Part shown: positions 33,931 through 42,211 of the stretch, one piece after another
Numbering within the stretch: the first letter of the stretch is position 1
Layout: each line of letters starts with the position of its first letter
DNA from: Desulfofustis limnaeus
Lineage (GTDB): Bacteria; Desulfobacterota; Desulfobulbia; Desulfobulbales; Desulfocapsaceae
Assembly: GCF_023169885.1 (NCBI RefSeq)
Contig: NZ_AP025516.1
Coordinates: 2,614,501-2,678,500 of the forward strand
DNA: 64,000 nt
Reading direction: 5' to 3'
The notes under the pieces: generated by a model
Databases searched by the model: none
What the model saw: only the letters and a program-made list of their open reading frames with translations
What the model was told of the DNA's origin: nothing
Made by a program: the position numbers and the translations under genes

Positions 33931-34845
33931 TCACAGGTAGCGGATTTCTCCGCTGTATTCGACAATCTCACGGCCATCCTCGAGCCGCAAGCGCAAGCCG
34001 CCGTCATTCGTCACCTCGACCGTACGGGCCCGGTACTGCGGCCGAGCGACGACATCGAAGCCATAGACCACCGGGCGTCCGATGGAGTCGCTCAACTCTC
34101 GCCACAGCAGCAGCAGGGGATGAGGGTGCTCCTCCGTTTCCTGGCGCAATACGCGCGTCTCGTGATAATGGAGGAGGCCAACCTGGAAAGCAAGCGCCGC
34201 CAGAAAATCACAAGCGAACCGAGTCAGATCAACAGATCTTCCGGCCACCATGCTCACTGAAGCGGCACTGTCTCGCAGTTCGTGAGGAAACTGCTCGTTG
34301 TTGACGTTGATGCCGAAACCGAGCAGACAATACTCTTCTCCCGAGCGCTCACCGGTGAAGCTTTCGCAGAGAAACCCGGCAATCTTGCGCTCGTCGACCA
34401 GAACGTCGTTGATCCAGCGGATGGTGGCCGGCACACCGTAACGACGGACGGCTTCGCAGCAGGCGACGCCGACCGTCTGCGGCAGCAGATTACGGAAACG
34501 GGGCAACAGGGTGTTAACCAGGATCACCGTTCCCCACAAGCCGCCCGGCGGAGCATGCCAGTGGCGGGTAAATCTCCCTTTCGAGCCGGTCAAGGAAGCG
34601 GCGATGATAGTGGTACCGGAGCGGATGGAACGACCCGCCTCCTCCAGTTGGTTGATTGCCCGCCGGGCCCGAACCATCGTCCGATCCAGCGAGGCGTGGC
34701 AGTGGACTTCGGAGCCGATGAAAGCACCGTAGCGGAGGATCTCGGCGGCGGATTCGGCGTGGGCGCCGCTGCGCCGTAACGGCAGTTCGACTTCGTCGAT
34801 GTGGGTTTTGAGCCGGGCCGCACTCACGTGGTCAAACGACGCCAT
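33931..34845 (-). CDS. birA: biotin--[acetyl-CoA-carboxylase] ligase
   Basis: A 304-residue biotin protein ligase of the BPL/LplA fold without an N-terminal DNA-binding domain, so probably not a repressor. The nucleotide-binding loop is present as TGSKGRFTRHW in place of the usual GRGRxGR-W. The KWPND motif appears as RWINDV, so the usual active-site Lys is Arg. CLLGFGINVNN and the C-terminal SH3-like domain (VTNDGGLRLRLEDG) fit well. The deviations leave lipoate-ligase-like activity as an alternative. It directly follows a biotin-carrier-like gene, which supports biotin transfer. Confidence 0.8.
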   Translation of the reverse strand: MASFDHVSAARLKTHIDEVELPLRRSGAHAESAAEILRYGAFIGSEVHCHASLDRTMVRARRAINQLEEAGRSIRSGTTIIAASLTGSKGRFTRHWHAPPGGLWGTVILVNTLLPRFRNLLPQTVGVACCEAVRRYGVPATIRWINDVLVDERKIAGFLCESFTGERSGEEYCLLGFGINVNNEQFPHELRDSAASVSMVAGRSVDLTRFACDFLAALAFQVGLLHYHETRVLRQETEEHPHPLLLLWRELSDSIGRPVVYGFDVVARPQYRARTVEVTNDGGLRLRLEDGREIVEYSGEIRYL

Positions 34846-34910
34846 GACGATCAGGGTCAGGGAAGGAAGTCAGCAGCAGGGTCTGGTCCCGGTGGGGTGG
34901 CAAAGACCTT

Positions 34911-35564
34911 TCAAATATTGTCCCACTCGGCCTTGACCCGGGTTATGACCTTCTGGATCAACGGCAGTTTCTCGGCACTGCAGATACCGATGAGCGGTTC
35001 CCCCTGCGCCACCGACAGTCCCGGTTCGAAATACACGGAATGGATCACCCCTTCTTCGCCGGCATAGTAGACCGGTGTATCTCGTTTCATCAGGGACATG
35101 GTGAGGATTTCGTCACCCGGCTTGATGGTGACCGAGCGTGCGCCTTTCTTGTCAATGCGGGTCTGGATATCCAACGCAAAGAAATACTTGGCCTTTTCCG
35201 GGGCACGGAAGAGATACAGGACATCCTTCAGGATGTTCTCGATAATATCCTTTTTCTTCAGGGGATGACGGATGGTCATCAAAGGCTCACCGGCCTCGAC
35301 GAAACGTCCCTCCAGATCGGCGCGCAGCTCGGAGACAATGCCAGCGATCGGGCTGAAGATCGGCTTGCCGTTGTTCTCGCGGGTTATCTCGAACAGCCTG
35401 GTGCCGGGAATATGGAGCCATTCGCCACTCGCCGCGTCCACCGCCGCTCCTTTACCCACGCGGAAGGCCACCACGCCGGTATGTGGAGCACAGACCTCGA
35501 TGTATTTGTAGGGATCCGAGCGATACTTGGCAATGATATCGTCAAAATCGATTTCGTGAGTCAT
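34911..35564 (-). CDS. biotin/lipoyl-attachment carrier-like protein
   Basis: A 217-residue protein with two biotinyl/lipoyl-like segments. One lies at about 68-100 (PIFSPIAGIVSEL...) and lacks an acceptor lysine. The second, at about 152-195, has SLMKRDTPV with Lys160 exactly where EAMKM carries biotin in BCCP, then EEGVIHSV and AQGEPLIGI. A 50-residue helical linker joins them. Being next to birA makes it a likely biotin acceptor for a carboxylase encoded elsewhere. Start is ATG 35564 (GTG one codon earlier). Confidence 0.7.
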   Translation of the reverse strand: MTHEIDFDDIIAKYRSDPYKYIEVCAPHTGVVAFRVGKGAAVDAASGEWLHIPGTRLFEITRENNGKPIFSPIAGIVSELRADLEGRFVEAGEPLMTIRHPLKKKDIIENILKDVLYLFRAPEKAKYFFALDIQTRIDKKGARSVTIKPGDEILTMSLMKRDTPVYYAGEEGVIHSVYFEPGLSVAQGEPLIGICSAEKLPLIQKVITRVKAEWDNI

Positions 35565-35626
35565 CACATCTCATACTGGCTGAATGATTGCGCGGCAGCT
35601 GCCGGACTGCCGGTCGGCAACGCACC

Positions 35627-36142
35627 TCAGTGGTTTCTTCCCGGTTGGTGACCGGCTAGCTGCGGTCCGCCCGAGCGAACGTCGACAATCCGACAGATGG
35701 TTGACGATGCGTCGATCAAATGGGAGAGGTAGCGCTTTTCCTGCAGTTTGTAGCGTTCCTCATGCAACGGATCGATCGTGTCGTAGACGACCCAGCGGCC
35801 ACCGCCACGCTTTTCCCCGGTCCGATCATAGAAATCGCAGAAGATAGTTACGTCGCGAACCGGTCGGGAACCGTTATTGACCAAGGCAAACTCGGCCTGG
35901 GTCATCGACCCGGGCTGGTGCAGGTCGAAACGGTAATCACTGAGCACCAGATGCCTGCCCTCGGCTTCTACCCGAGCAGTCGGTTCGACCCCGGGATTGA
36001 GCAAGCCGATAATATCGGGCGCTTCGGCAACCCGTTTGATCCCGTAACCACAAGCCAGGAGGATACACACACAGAGGGCAACTCGGGCGAATTGCTCGAG
36101 TCGACCGGGCCGTCGTCCCTGTTGATGGTTCCGCATTTCCAT
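35627..36142 (-). CDS. membrane-anchored hypothetical protein with FxLYD-like domain
   Basis: A 171-residue protein with a single N-terminal hydrophobic helix (about 19-36) and a periplasmic beta-rich part. The block AEFALVNNGSRPVRDVTIFCDFYDRTGE (longer than quoted families' core) resembles FxLYD/DUF-type extracellular domains, where a polar-backbone correction motif precedes a Cys and Asp. It is otherwise unrecognised. The same strand as the carrier/birA pair, 62 bp upstream, so perhaps co-transcribed. Confidence 0.6.
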   Translation of the reverse strand: MEMRNHQQGRRPGRLEQFARVALCVCILLACGYGIKRVAEAPDIIGLLNPGVEPTARVEAEGRHLVLSDYRFDLHQPGSMTQAEFALVNNGSRPVRDVTIFCDFYDRTGEKRGGGRWVVYDTIDPLHEERYKLQEKRYLSHLIDASSTICRIVDVRSGGPQLAGHQPGRNH

Positions 36143-36389
36143 GGCACACTCCGCAGGAAGGTTTGCTATATACTTTCATATCTACCCGATGGCAAGGTAA
36201 TTTTCCAGTCCTTCCGAACGACACCGGCAGTCGGTGGCCCCCACTTTTCTCTGGGCTTTTGTCCTTCAGTCATTTACCTTCACAGAGGAGCTGTTGGCTT
36301 GGTTGTCCGACGCCACGCACGCCAGAGCCATTGCTTAGGTTCAGCCGGATGATATCGTACTCGTGAGAGCTACGAGCAAAAACCGGGCT
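36143..36389. other. non-coding stretch upstream of the structured element
   Basis: No gene seen. It carries a hairpin GGAAGG/CCTTCC (about 36159-36208), a hairpin CTCGT/ACGAG (36360-36376), and a weak plus-strand promoter candidate TTGCTT...TATCGT (16-bp spacer, about 36332-36359) just ahead of the self-complementary element. The frame from GTG 36363 to 36590 is basic and lacks any recognisable family. Confidence 0.35.
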
Positions 36390-36550
36390 AAGGGTAGCGC
36401 TGGAAAACGCCTCGCGAAGGCCCGCCGGGGCGCCACAACAGGGTTGCGGGCAGGACGTCCGCAACTGACAGCCTGCCGTGGATGGCCTGTCTGTCAGCCG
36501 TGGCGTGACGGCGATGGGGACGAAGAGCAGCGTTTGGAAGCGCTACCCTT
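36390..36550 (+). ncRNA. candidate structured RNA with three-way junction
   Basis: Nested complementarity suggests a folded RNA. P1 is a 12-bp perfect helix (36390-36401 with 36539-36550). A symmetric GGA/GGA internal loop (36402-36404, 36536-36538) follows, then P2 AAACGC/GCGTTT (36405-36410, 36530-36535). P3 CGCCAC/GTGGCG (36431-36436, 36500-36505) closes a three-way junction holding two hairpins: GTTGCGG/CCGCAAC (36443-36449, 36459-36465) and CTGACAG/CTGTCAG (36465-36471, 36491-36497, sharing one base). It matches none of tmRNA, RNase P, SRP, 6S or the common riboswitches that I can recall. Strand is uncertain. A folded DNA element is the alternative. Confidence 0.4.
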
Positions 36551-36586
36551 CGCCTTCCCGGTTACAGACACACAGGCGCGAGTCGG

Positions 36587-39160
36587 ATGAGCCATTTTTT
36601 CTATCCCATGCGCATGCGAGTTATCCTTCATTATTCGATACGCGCCCTTTCCCTGGTGGTAATCGGTGGATTGCTGGTTGTCCTGTTGATTCCGCTGCTG
36701 ACCAACACCGTGCTACTGCCGCACCTGTTGAGCAGACTGCCGGTCGATCGGGCGGCGGCTAACCTGTGCAGCTTTAGGCTGTTCTCCGTCAGCGGTTCGC
36801 TGGCACTGCAAAACGAGCAACAGACGATTATCAGTCTTCCCCGCATCACCCTTACCCATACGCCGCTCGACCTGCTCGGCAAAAAAGGCGGGACCCTGCA
36901 GATCGAGCAGGCCGTCGTTCATCTTCAGCAGCACAACGGCCGTTACCGGCTACGCGGCTGGCCCAACCAAGGCGACCAGGCCAATCCATCCATGCTGTCA
37001 GCGGCGCTGATGCCCTTCGCCATCGACCGGCTGCACCTGAGCGACTGTACCCTGATTCTCCATGACGAGACCGGGCAGGCCCGCCGCTTGTCCGTTTCCA
37101 CCGATCTGCATCTTTCTTTCCAGCGGCAGGAGGGGGACGGCTTTCGGCTGCAAAACGCAGTCGGCACCGTGGAGTTATCCGATCTTTTTTCCACCAGCGG
37201 CACCATCAGTCTGGCGACTGGCCCCGATTCCGTCGACATCTCCCTGCTCCTGGAAGAGCTGGATGCCAGGCCACTCCGGGATCTGCTGCCGGCGCCGCTG
37301 CGTGACTCACCCCTCGGTCGGGCAACCCTCTCGGCCCAGGTGGTCACCTCGTCTGACTACCGAGACATTCGGCAGATCGAAGTACAGACAACCCTGCACC
37401 AACCTGACCTTGCCGCGGCTCCCTTGTCCTTGCAAGGAACCGATGCGACCGGGGAGATTCGCTGGCGTGTCGTCGGCCCGCCGCACGACCTGCAGGTCAC
37501 GGTGGATCCGGTTGCGTTGGTTGCCCCGTCATGGCGTATCGAGGCAGCTGTCCGCGGCCGTCTGTCATGGCAGCGGGATGTTCTGAGCGGTACCGGGGCC
37601 GTCGACCTGACGGTCTCTTCCTCAGATCTGGAGGTTCCGCTGGCTTTCACGTATCAGGCCCTGGTTGACGGCGATGGCAGGTGGCGCCTTGAAATCGACG
37701 GGCAAACGAGTGGTCCGCTGCTCCTGCCGGAGTATCGAGGGATACCCCGGATTACGGCAGGGCCGGTTGTAACGCTCGGGGCGCGGCTGAACGGACAAAG
37801 CAACCACGTCGACGCCGCCCTCTCCCTCACCGTACCGAAATTGGAACTCACCCTGCCCGCCACCGCCGTTGCCGCCAGCCAGCTGCAGGCCGCTGTGACT
37901 TTTGCCTCCGACCCGACCGGAACAAACGCACGGCTCTCCGGCACCGTCAAGCAGGTACGGTTGGCTGATGGGCAGGCGGGCGTGGATGACTTGACCGTCG
38001 TTTTGCCGCTCACCTGGAACGATGAATCGCAAGCGGACGCGGCCGGGTCGATCGCAGCCGCGTCACTGTTCTTCCGCGGCGCCTCCTGGGCCGCTCTGTC
38101 CGGTGAAATAAGCCGCAGCGAAGGGGCGATCGGCTGTACCGGCAGGGTGCGCGCCCAGTTTTTTCCGCATCCGGAGCTGAGCTTTTCCACCCACTACCGA
38201 TTGAAAGAGCACCATTTACAGCTCGACTGGCGACTCCCCGTCACCCTGATCGATAGCGCGAACCTCCCCGCGCGCGACTGGCTCCCTGGCGATTTCTCCT
38301 TTCAGGGCCGCCTAGCCAGTCAGGGACAGCTGCAATTTACCGGCAGTCGATTCACCGGAGCGGCTGAGCTCGAACTTTTGGACGGCACCGCACTCGTCCA
38401 CGAGCGAGGGCTCGCCGTCAGCGGCATGGCCTGCTCCCTGCATCTGCCGCGCCTGCCCCTCCTGATATCGGCACCGAGCCAAATCTGCCGCGCCGCTTCG
38501 GTCGATATCGGCACCCTCCACTTCAGTGATGCCACTATCGCTTTCCGGGTGGAGGATCCAACCACGATCTTTATCGAAAAAAGCCGTGCCGGCTGGTGCC
38601 AGGGAACGGTGGAATCGGGGAGCGTGCGCCTCTCCTCACGAAAACCGGAAGTGGAGACTGTCCTTTACGCCAGCCGGCTCAATTTCGCCGAAGTGCTCAA
38701 CCAGTTTGGGTTTGACCAGACCGAAGGGGAGGGGACCCTCAACGGTAAGCTGCCGGTACGCTGGGCCGATCGGCGACTCTTTTTTGACGATGGTTTTCTG
38801 TTTTCCACCCCCGGAACAGGTGGTATAGTGCGCTTCACCAGCACCGAGCTGCTCCGCCAGGGAATCGGCGCCGCGTCACAGAACGGCTCGCTGAATTATT
38901 CCGTGCGGGCCCTGGAAGACTTCGCCTACAATTGGACAAAGGTGACCCTCAACAGCTCGGCCGACGAATTGCTCATGGCCTTGGAACTCGACGGCCAGCC
39001 GCGAACGCCGCTGCCTTTCTCGTTCAAGGACGGGGCCCTTGTCGAGTCGCAGCAGGGCAGCCTGCAGTATCCGGTCCGCCTCGACATCAATGTGCGTCTG
39101 CCCCTCAACGAGCTGTTGCAGGTCGGGCACAACGTCAAAACAATCATGGGAAACCGCTAG
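36587..39160 (+). CDS. YdbH-like AsmA-superfamily envelope protein
   Basis: An 857-residue protein with one N-terminal helix (about 13-35) and a very long periplasmic beta-rich body of repeating short strands, typical of AsmA/TAM/YdbH bridge-like lipid transporters. The following two small genes are a YnbE-like lipoprotein and a YdbL-like protein, reproducing the E. coli ydbH-ynbE-ydbL order. E. coli YdbH is one of three partly redundant proteins moving phospholipid to the outer membrane with YnbE as its outer-membrane partner. The conserved C-terminal region (QGSLQYPVRLDINVRLPL near 840) fits the family. Start ATG 36587 (or 36608) is uncertain. Confidence 0.8.
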   Translation: MSHFFYPMRMRVILHYSIRALSLVVIGGLLVVLLIPLLTNTVLLPHLLSRLPVDRAAANLCSFRLFSVSGSLALQNEQQTIISLPRITLTHTPLDLLGKKGGTLQIEQAVVHLQQHNGRYRLRGWPNQGDQANPSMLSAALMPFAIDRLHLSDCTLILHDETGQARRLSVSTDLHLSFQRQEGDGFRLQNAVGTVELSDLFSTSGTISLATGPDSVDISLLLEELDARPLRDLLPAPLRDSPLGRATLSAQVVTSSDYRDIRQIEVQTTLHQPDLAAAPLSLQGTDATGEIRWRVVGPPHDLQVTVDPVALVAPSWRIEAAVRGRLSWQRDVLSGTGAVDLTVSSSDLEVPLAFTYQALVDGDGRWRLEIDGQTSGPLLLPEYRGIPRITAGPVVTLGARLNGQSNHVDAALSLTVPKLELTLPATAVAASQLQAAVTFASDPTGTNARLSGTVKQVRLADGQAGVDDLTVVLPLTWNDESQADAAGSIAAASLFFRGASWAALSGEISRSEGAIGCTGRVRAQFFPHPELSFSTHYRLKEHHLQLDWRLPVTLIDSANLPARDWLPGDFSFQGRLASQGQLQFTGSRFTGAAELELLDGTALVHERGLAVSGMACSLHLPRLPLLISAPSQICRAASVDIGTLHFSDATIAFRVEDPTTIFIEKSRAGWCQGTVESGSVRLSSRKPEVETVLYASRLNFAEVLNQFGFDQTEGEGTLNGKLPVRWADRRLFFDDGFLFSTPGTGGIVRFTSTELLRQGIGAASQNGSLNYSVRALEDFAYNWTKVTLNSSADELLMALELDGQPRTPLPFSFKDGALVESQQGSLQYPVRLDINVRLPLNELLQVGHNVKTIMGNR

Positions 39161-39161
39161 G

Positions 39162-39368
39162 ATGAACCGAAGACTCCACTGTCTGTTTTTCTGTCTCCTG
39201 ATGGCTTTTGGCGTGTCGGCCTCTTGTACCAGGCACGAAGTTGAAGTCAAGCCGGTGGAGATCAAACCGATCCATATCACCATCGACGTCAACGTCAAAG
39301 TCGACCGGGCCCTCGATGACTTTTTCGGAGACATCGATGAGGCGGCACAGGACGTTCAATCACCCTGA
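39162..39368 (+). CDS. YnbE-like lipoprotein
   Basis: A 68-residue protein starting one base after the YdbH-like stop. A signal peptide leads to a lipobox-like VSASC with a less usual serine at -1. The mature part is the family's pattern of alternating short strands, PIHITIDVNVKV, then an acidic tail. In E. coli, YnbE multimers stack on the C-terminal strand of YdbH to complete the bridge to the outer membrane. Identified by position and the strand pattern. Confidence 0.75.
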   Translation: MNRRLHCLFFCLLMAFGVSASCTRHEVEVKPVEIKPIHITIDVNVKVDRALDDFFGDIDEAAQDVQSP

Positions 39369-39390
39369 GGATAGTTTCGAGGAGGTTTTC

Positions 39391-39768
39391 ATGCGTACCC
39401 CATTCTCCGCTCCCCTTATTATGATCGGTCTCATCCTTTTCGGCCTTCTTGCGGCACCGCTCGATGGCTCGGCCGCCTCCATCCAGGAACGGATGAAAGC
39501 CCGGCTGGATTCCATCATCGCTCTCAAGAATCAAGGCCTCATCGGTGAAGATGCACACGGATATCTGGCCTACCCCACCGACCAGCGCCCCGAGCAGCAA
39601 CTGGTGCAGGATGAAAACAACGACCGTCGGGCCGTTTACAGCCAAATCGCCAAACAGCAGGGCGTCGATGCCGCCCTGGTCGGTCAACGGCGAGCCAAAC
39701 AGATCGCCGAAAAGGCTACCCCCGGCCACTGGTTTCGCCGGGCCGACGGCAGTTGGTACCGTAAATAG
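39391..39768 (+). CDS. YdbL family (DUF1318) periplasmic protein
   Basis: A 125-residue exported protein. ATG 39391 follows GAGGAGG. A signal peptide to about residue 28, then SIQERMKARLDSIIALKNQGLIGED and NNDRRAVYSQIAKQQG, with VGQRRAKQIAEKATPGHWF near the end, are DUF1318 features. In E. coli YdbL modulates YdbH-YnbE assembly. Third gene of the group, 8 bp before cmoA. Confidence 0.85.
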   Translation: MRTPFSAPLIMIGLILFGLLAAPLDGSAASIQERMKARLDSIIALKNQGLIGEDAHGYLAYPTDQRPEQQLVQDENNDRRAVYSQIAKQQGVDAALVGQRRAKQIAEKATPGHWFRRADGSWYRK

Positions 39769-39776
39769 TCGCACTC

Positions 39777-40523
39777 ATGTCCGTCACCCCGCCGTCGCCA
39801 CCGGACCGCCTCTACCAGACCGAAACCGTTCCCGAGGATTTCGCCTTCAGCGAGCGCGTCGTCGAGGTCTTCGACGATATGCTCGACCGCTCGATTCCGT
39901 TCTACCAGGAGGTGATCAAGGCCACCGCCCGCCTGCTCGAACGATACCTGCAGCCGGGCGATACGATCTGCGATCTCGGTTGTTCCACTGGTTCCTCGCT
40001 GTTGCAATTGGCCCGCCTGTTGGAAGGCCGGGAACTCCGTCTGATAGGCATCGACAACTCACCGGCGATGCTGGAAAAGGCCCGTTGCAAGGCGACCCTA
40101 TTCGATCGGGACAAGCAGATGCGCTTCATCCTCGAGGACATCACTCGCTTGCAGCGTCCCGGCACCGGGGCCTTCATCTGCAACTACACCCTGCAGTTCA
40201 TCCGACCGATCCGACGACCGGCCCTGATCAACGGGTTGTTCGCCAACCTGCGACCGGGCGGGGTACTGATCGTCAGCGAGAAGACGGTCCTCCCCGCAAG
40301 TGCCCTCAACCGTGGCTTTATCGATATCTATCATGATTTCAAGCGGGAACGGGGTTATTCGGAGTTGGAGATCGCCCGGAAACGCGAGGCGCTGGAAAAC
40401 ATCCTGATACCCTTCAGCATCGAAGAAAACATCTCGCTGCTGGGGGATGCCGGTTTCACTCCGGTCACCCCCTTCTTCCAATGGTTCAACTTCTCTTCGT
40501 TCATCGCCTGCAAGCCGGGTTGA
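39777..40523 (+). CDS. cmoA: carboxy-S-adenosyl-L-methionine synthase
   Basis: Converts prephenate and SAM into carboxy-SAM, used by CmoB. The 248-residue sequence has the family N-terminus (FAFSERVVEVFDDMLDRSIPFY) and SAM site ICDLGCSTGSSL, with conserved RPIRR and FIDIYHDFKRERGYSELEI. The start overlaps nothing and follows ydbL by 8 bp; cmoB follows by 15 bp. Together they modify wobble uridine 34 of tRNA to cmo5U. Confidence 0.95.
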   Translation: MSVTPPSPPDRLYQTETVPEDFAFSERVVEVFDDMLDRSIPFYQEVIKATARLLERYLQPGDTICDLGCSTGSSLLQLARLLEGRELRLIGIDNSPAMLEKARCKATLFDRDKQMRFILEDITRLQRPGTGAFICNYTLQFIRPIRRPALINGLFANLRPGGVLIVSEKTVLPASALNRGFIDIYHDFKRERGYSELEIARKREALENILIPFSIEENISLLGDAGFTPVTPFFQWFNFSSFIACKPG

Positions 40524-40538
40524 CCATCGTTTTCCACC

Positions 40539-41495
40539 ATGCATTATCTTGATTTTTTACCGGATACCGTTCGCAGAGCGGACATCGAAAAAATTAGCGC
40601 CCAACGCCACGATTGGGTGCGCCAACCGAAAAAGGGCTTTCTCCGCTACCGCCGCCCGTTCGAGTCGCTCCGCCGGCATCGGGCCAAAACCGTTGTTTGT
40701 ACCGGCGATACGGTGCTCATCGGCAGCTCCGATGAAATCGATAGCGCAGTGCGGGCTACCATCGAGGCAGATCTCAGGTCCTTCATGCCCTGGCGAAAGG
40801 GGCCCTTCTCGGTTTTCGGCATCGACATCGACGCCGAGTGGCGCAGCGAGCGCAAATGGCGGCGGGTCTTGGCTCGCCTGCCCGAACTGAGCGGCAAGAC
40901 GGTTGCCGATATCGGCTGCAACAACGGCTACTACCTGTTCCGGATGGTGCCGCACCGCCCCCGGCTGGCCCTCGGGTTTGAACCATCCGTACAGCACTAT
41001 TTCTGCTTTCAGGCGCTCAACGCCATGGCCGGGTGCGCCGAGCTGGCCGTCGACCTGCTCGGCGTCGAACAGATCAGCCTGTTTCCGGAGACATTCGACG
41101 TGGTTCTGCTGATGGGCGTCATCTACCACCGACCCTCGCCGATCGAGGTCCTGCGCGACATCCACACCGCCCTCAAGCCTGGCGGCAGGCTGATCGTCGA
41201 ATCCCAGGCCATCCCCGGTGAAGACCCGGTGGCGCTGTTTCCGGAGCGGACCTACGCCAAAGTCCCCGGTACCTATTTCGTACCCACCGGCGCCTGTCTG
41301 CGCAACTGGTTGCATCGTGCCGGCTTTGCCCGGGTCGAACTGTTCGACGCCCACCCCATGAGCGGCAGCGAACAGCGTCGCACCGACTGGATGATTTTCG
41401 AATCCTACCAGGATTTTATCGATCCCGCCGACCCTTCCCGCACGGTTGAAGGGTATCCGGCACCATGGCGGGTCTATCTCTGTGGAGAAAAATAG
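40539..41495 (+). CDS. cmoB: tRNA U34 carboxymethyltransferase
   Basis: Transfers a carboxymethyl group from carboxy-SAM to 5-hydroxyuridine 34 of tRNA. The 318-residue sequence shows WRKGPFSVFGIDIDAEWRS, the SAM-site VADIGCNNGYYLFRM, and MGVIYHRPSPIEVL, all family blocks. Paired with cmoA. Gammaproteobacterial pairing is classical; presence in this lineage is reported less often. Confidence 0.95.
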   Translation: MHYLDFLPDTVRRADIEKISAQRHDWVRQPKKGFLRYRRPFESLRRHRAKTVVCTGDTVLIGSSDEIDSAVRATIEADLRSFMPWRKGPFSVFGIDIDAEWRSERKWRRVLARLPELSGKTVADIGCNNGYYLFRMVPHRPRLALGFEPSVQHYFCFQALNAMAGCAELAVDLLGVEQISLFPETFDVVLLMGVIYHRPSPIEVLRDIHTALKPGGRLIVESQAIPGEDPVALFPERTYAKVPGTYFVPTGACLRNWLHRAGFARVELFDAHPMSGSEQRRTDWMIFESYQDFIDPADPSRTVEGYPAPWRVYLCGEK

Positions 41496-41599
41496 GAAAC
41501 CGCAAAAGAGTAGCCGGTGCGGTTGCCTTTCTCATCATCTGTATTATAGAATCGAACAGCAAGGAACCAGCTTCTGAAACCCATACCAAGGATCACTCA

Positions 41600-42145
41600 A
41601 TGAACCCGAAAAACTGCACACTCTACAGCGGCGGCCTGAAAGGAGCCGAGACCGTTTTCGGTGAAACCGCCGAAAAATACAACGTCAACGAAGTCATTTA
41701 CACCTTCGATGGGCACAAGTTGTCCCGGGAGAAAAACATCCGGATCCTGACCGAGGAAGAGTTGGAGCGCGGCGACATCAGCATGGAACTCGCCTCCCGG
41801 ATGATGCACCGCACCTATTACGAGACCGACAAGATCCGCAAAGTTCTGCAAACCATCTTCCACATGGTCAACAGCGGCCACCAGGTATTCGTCGTCGGTT
41901 CCATCCAAGAAGACGGTTCGGTCAAGGGCGGGACCGGCTGGGCGGTACAGTTGGCCAAGATCTTCAACCGGCCGCTGCATGTATTCGACCAACCCCAGGA
42001 AAAATGGTTCACCTGGAAAGGGAGCAACTGGCAGGAAGACCATCCCCTGATCAAGTACGACACGTTCGTCGGCTCCGGCACCCGCTACCTGAGCGATGCT
42101 GGCCGCGCCGCCATCGAACAATTGTTCGCAGAAAGTTTCTCTTGA
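41600..42145 (+). CDS. SLOG/Rossmann-like protein of unknown function
   Basis: A 181-residue soluble protein. ATG 41600 is preceded by AAGGATC; the longer reading from 41465 overlaps cmoB. It begins CTLYSGGLKGAETVFGETA, a glycine-rich strand-loop-helix like SLOG nucleotide-binding domains, and has GSIQEDGSVKGGTGWAVQLA and YDTFVGSGTRYLSDAG, the GG-T/GxGTR pair typical of LOG/SLOG folds that bind nucleotides. No partner gene indicates its ligand. It ends the ydbH-cmoB run. Confidence 0.6.
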   Translation: MNPKNCTLYSGGLKGAETVFGETAEKYNVNEVIYTFDGHKLSREKNIRILTEEELERGDISMELASRMMHRTYYETDKIRKVLQTIFHMVNSGHQVFVVGSIQEDGSVKGGTGWAVQLAKIFNRPLHVFDQPQEKWFTWKGSNWQEDHPLIKYDTFVGSGTRYLSDAGRAAIEQLFAESFS

Positions 42146-42160
42146 TTGATCCCAGGAGTT

Positions 42161-42211
42161 GTTGACCGCGGTCGCGAGGGACAAACCCCACCACTCGCGA
42201 CCGCGGTCAAC
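42161..42211. terminator. 18-bp perfect inverted repeat between convergent genes
   Basis: Arms 42161-42178 and 42194-42211 are perfectly complementary around a 15-base loop. Each arm itself contains the palindrome GACCGCGGTC. The right arm includes the ModF-like stop codon. No T tract exists on either side, so a factor-independent terminator is not certain; it may act as a bidirectional stop or mRNA end-stabiliser. Confidence 0.55.

Noticed and set aside
36300-36560. RNase P RNA, tmRNA, 6S RNA or cobalamin riboswitch at 36.4 kb
   Set aside because: None of their conserved motifs (for example the RNase P P4 core, the tmRNA acceptor ends, the B12 box) could be found on either strand.
36363-36590. 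75-codon basic ORF overlapping the ydbH-like start
   Set aside because: GTG start without ribosome site; the codons follow helix arms of the structured element, not a protein family.
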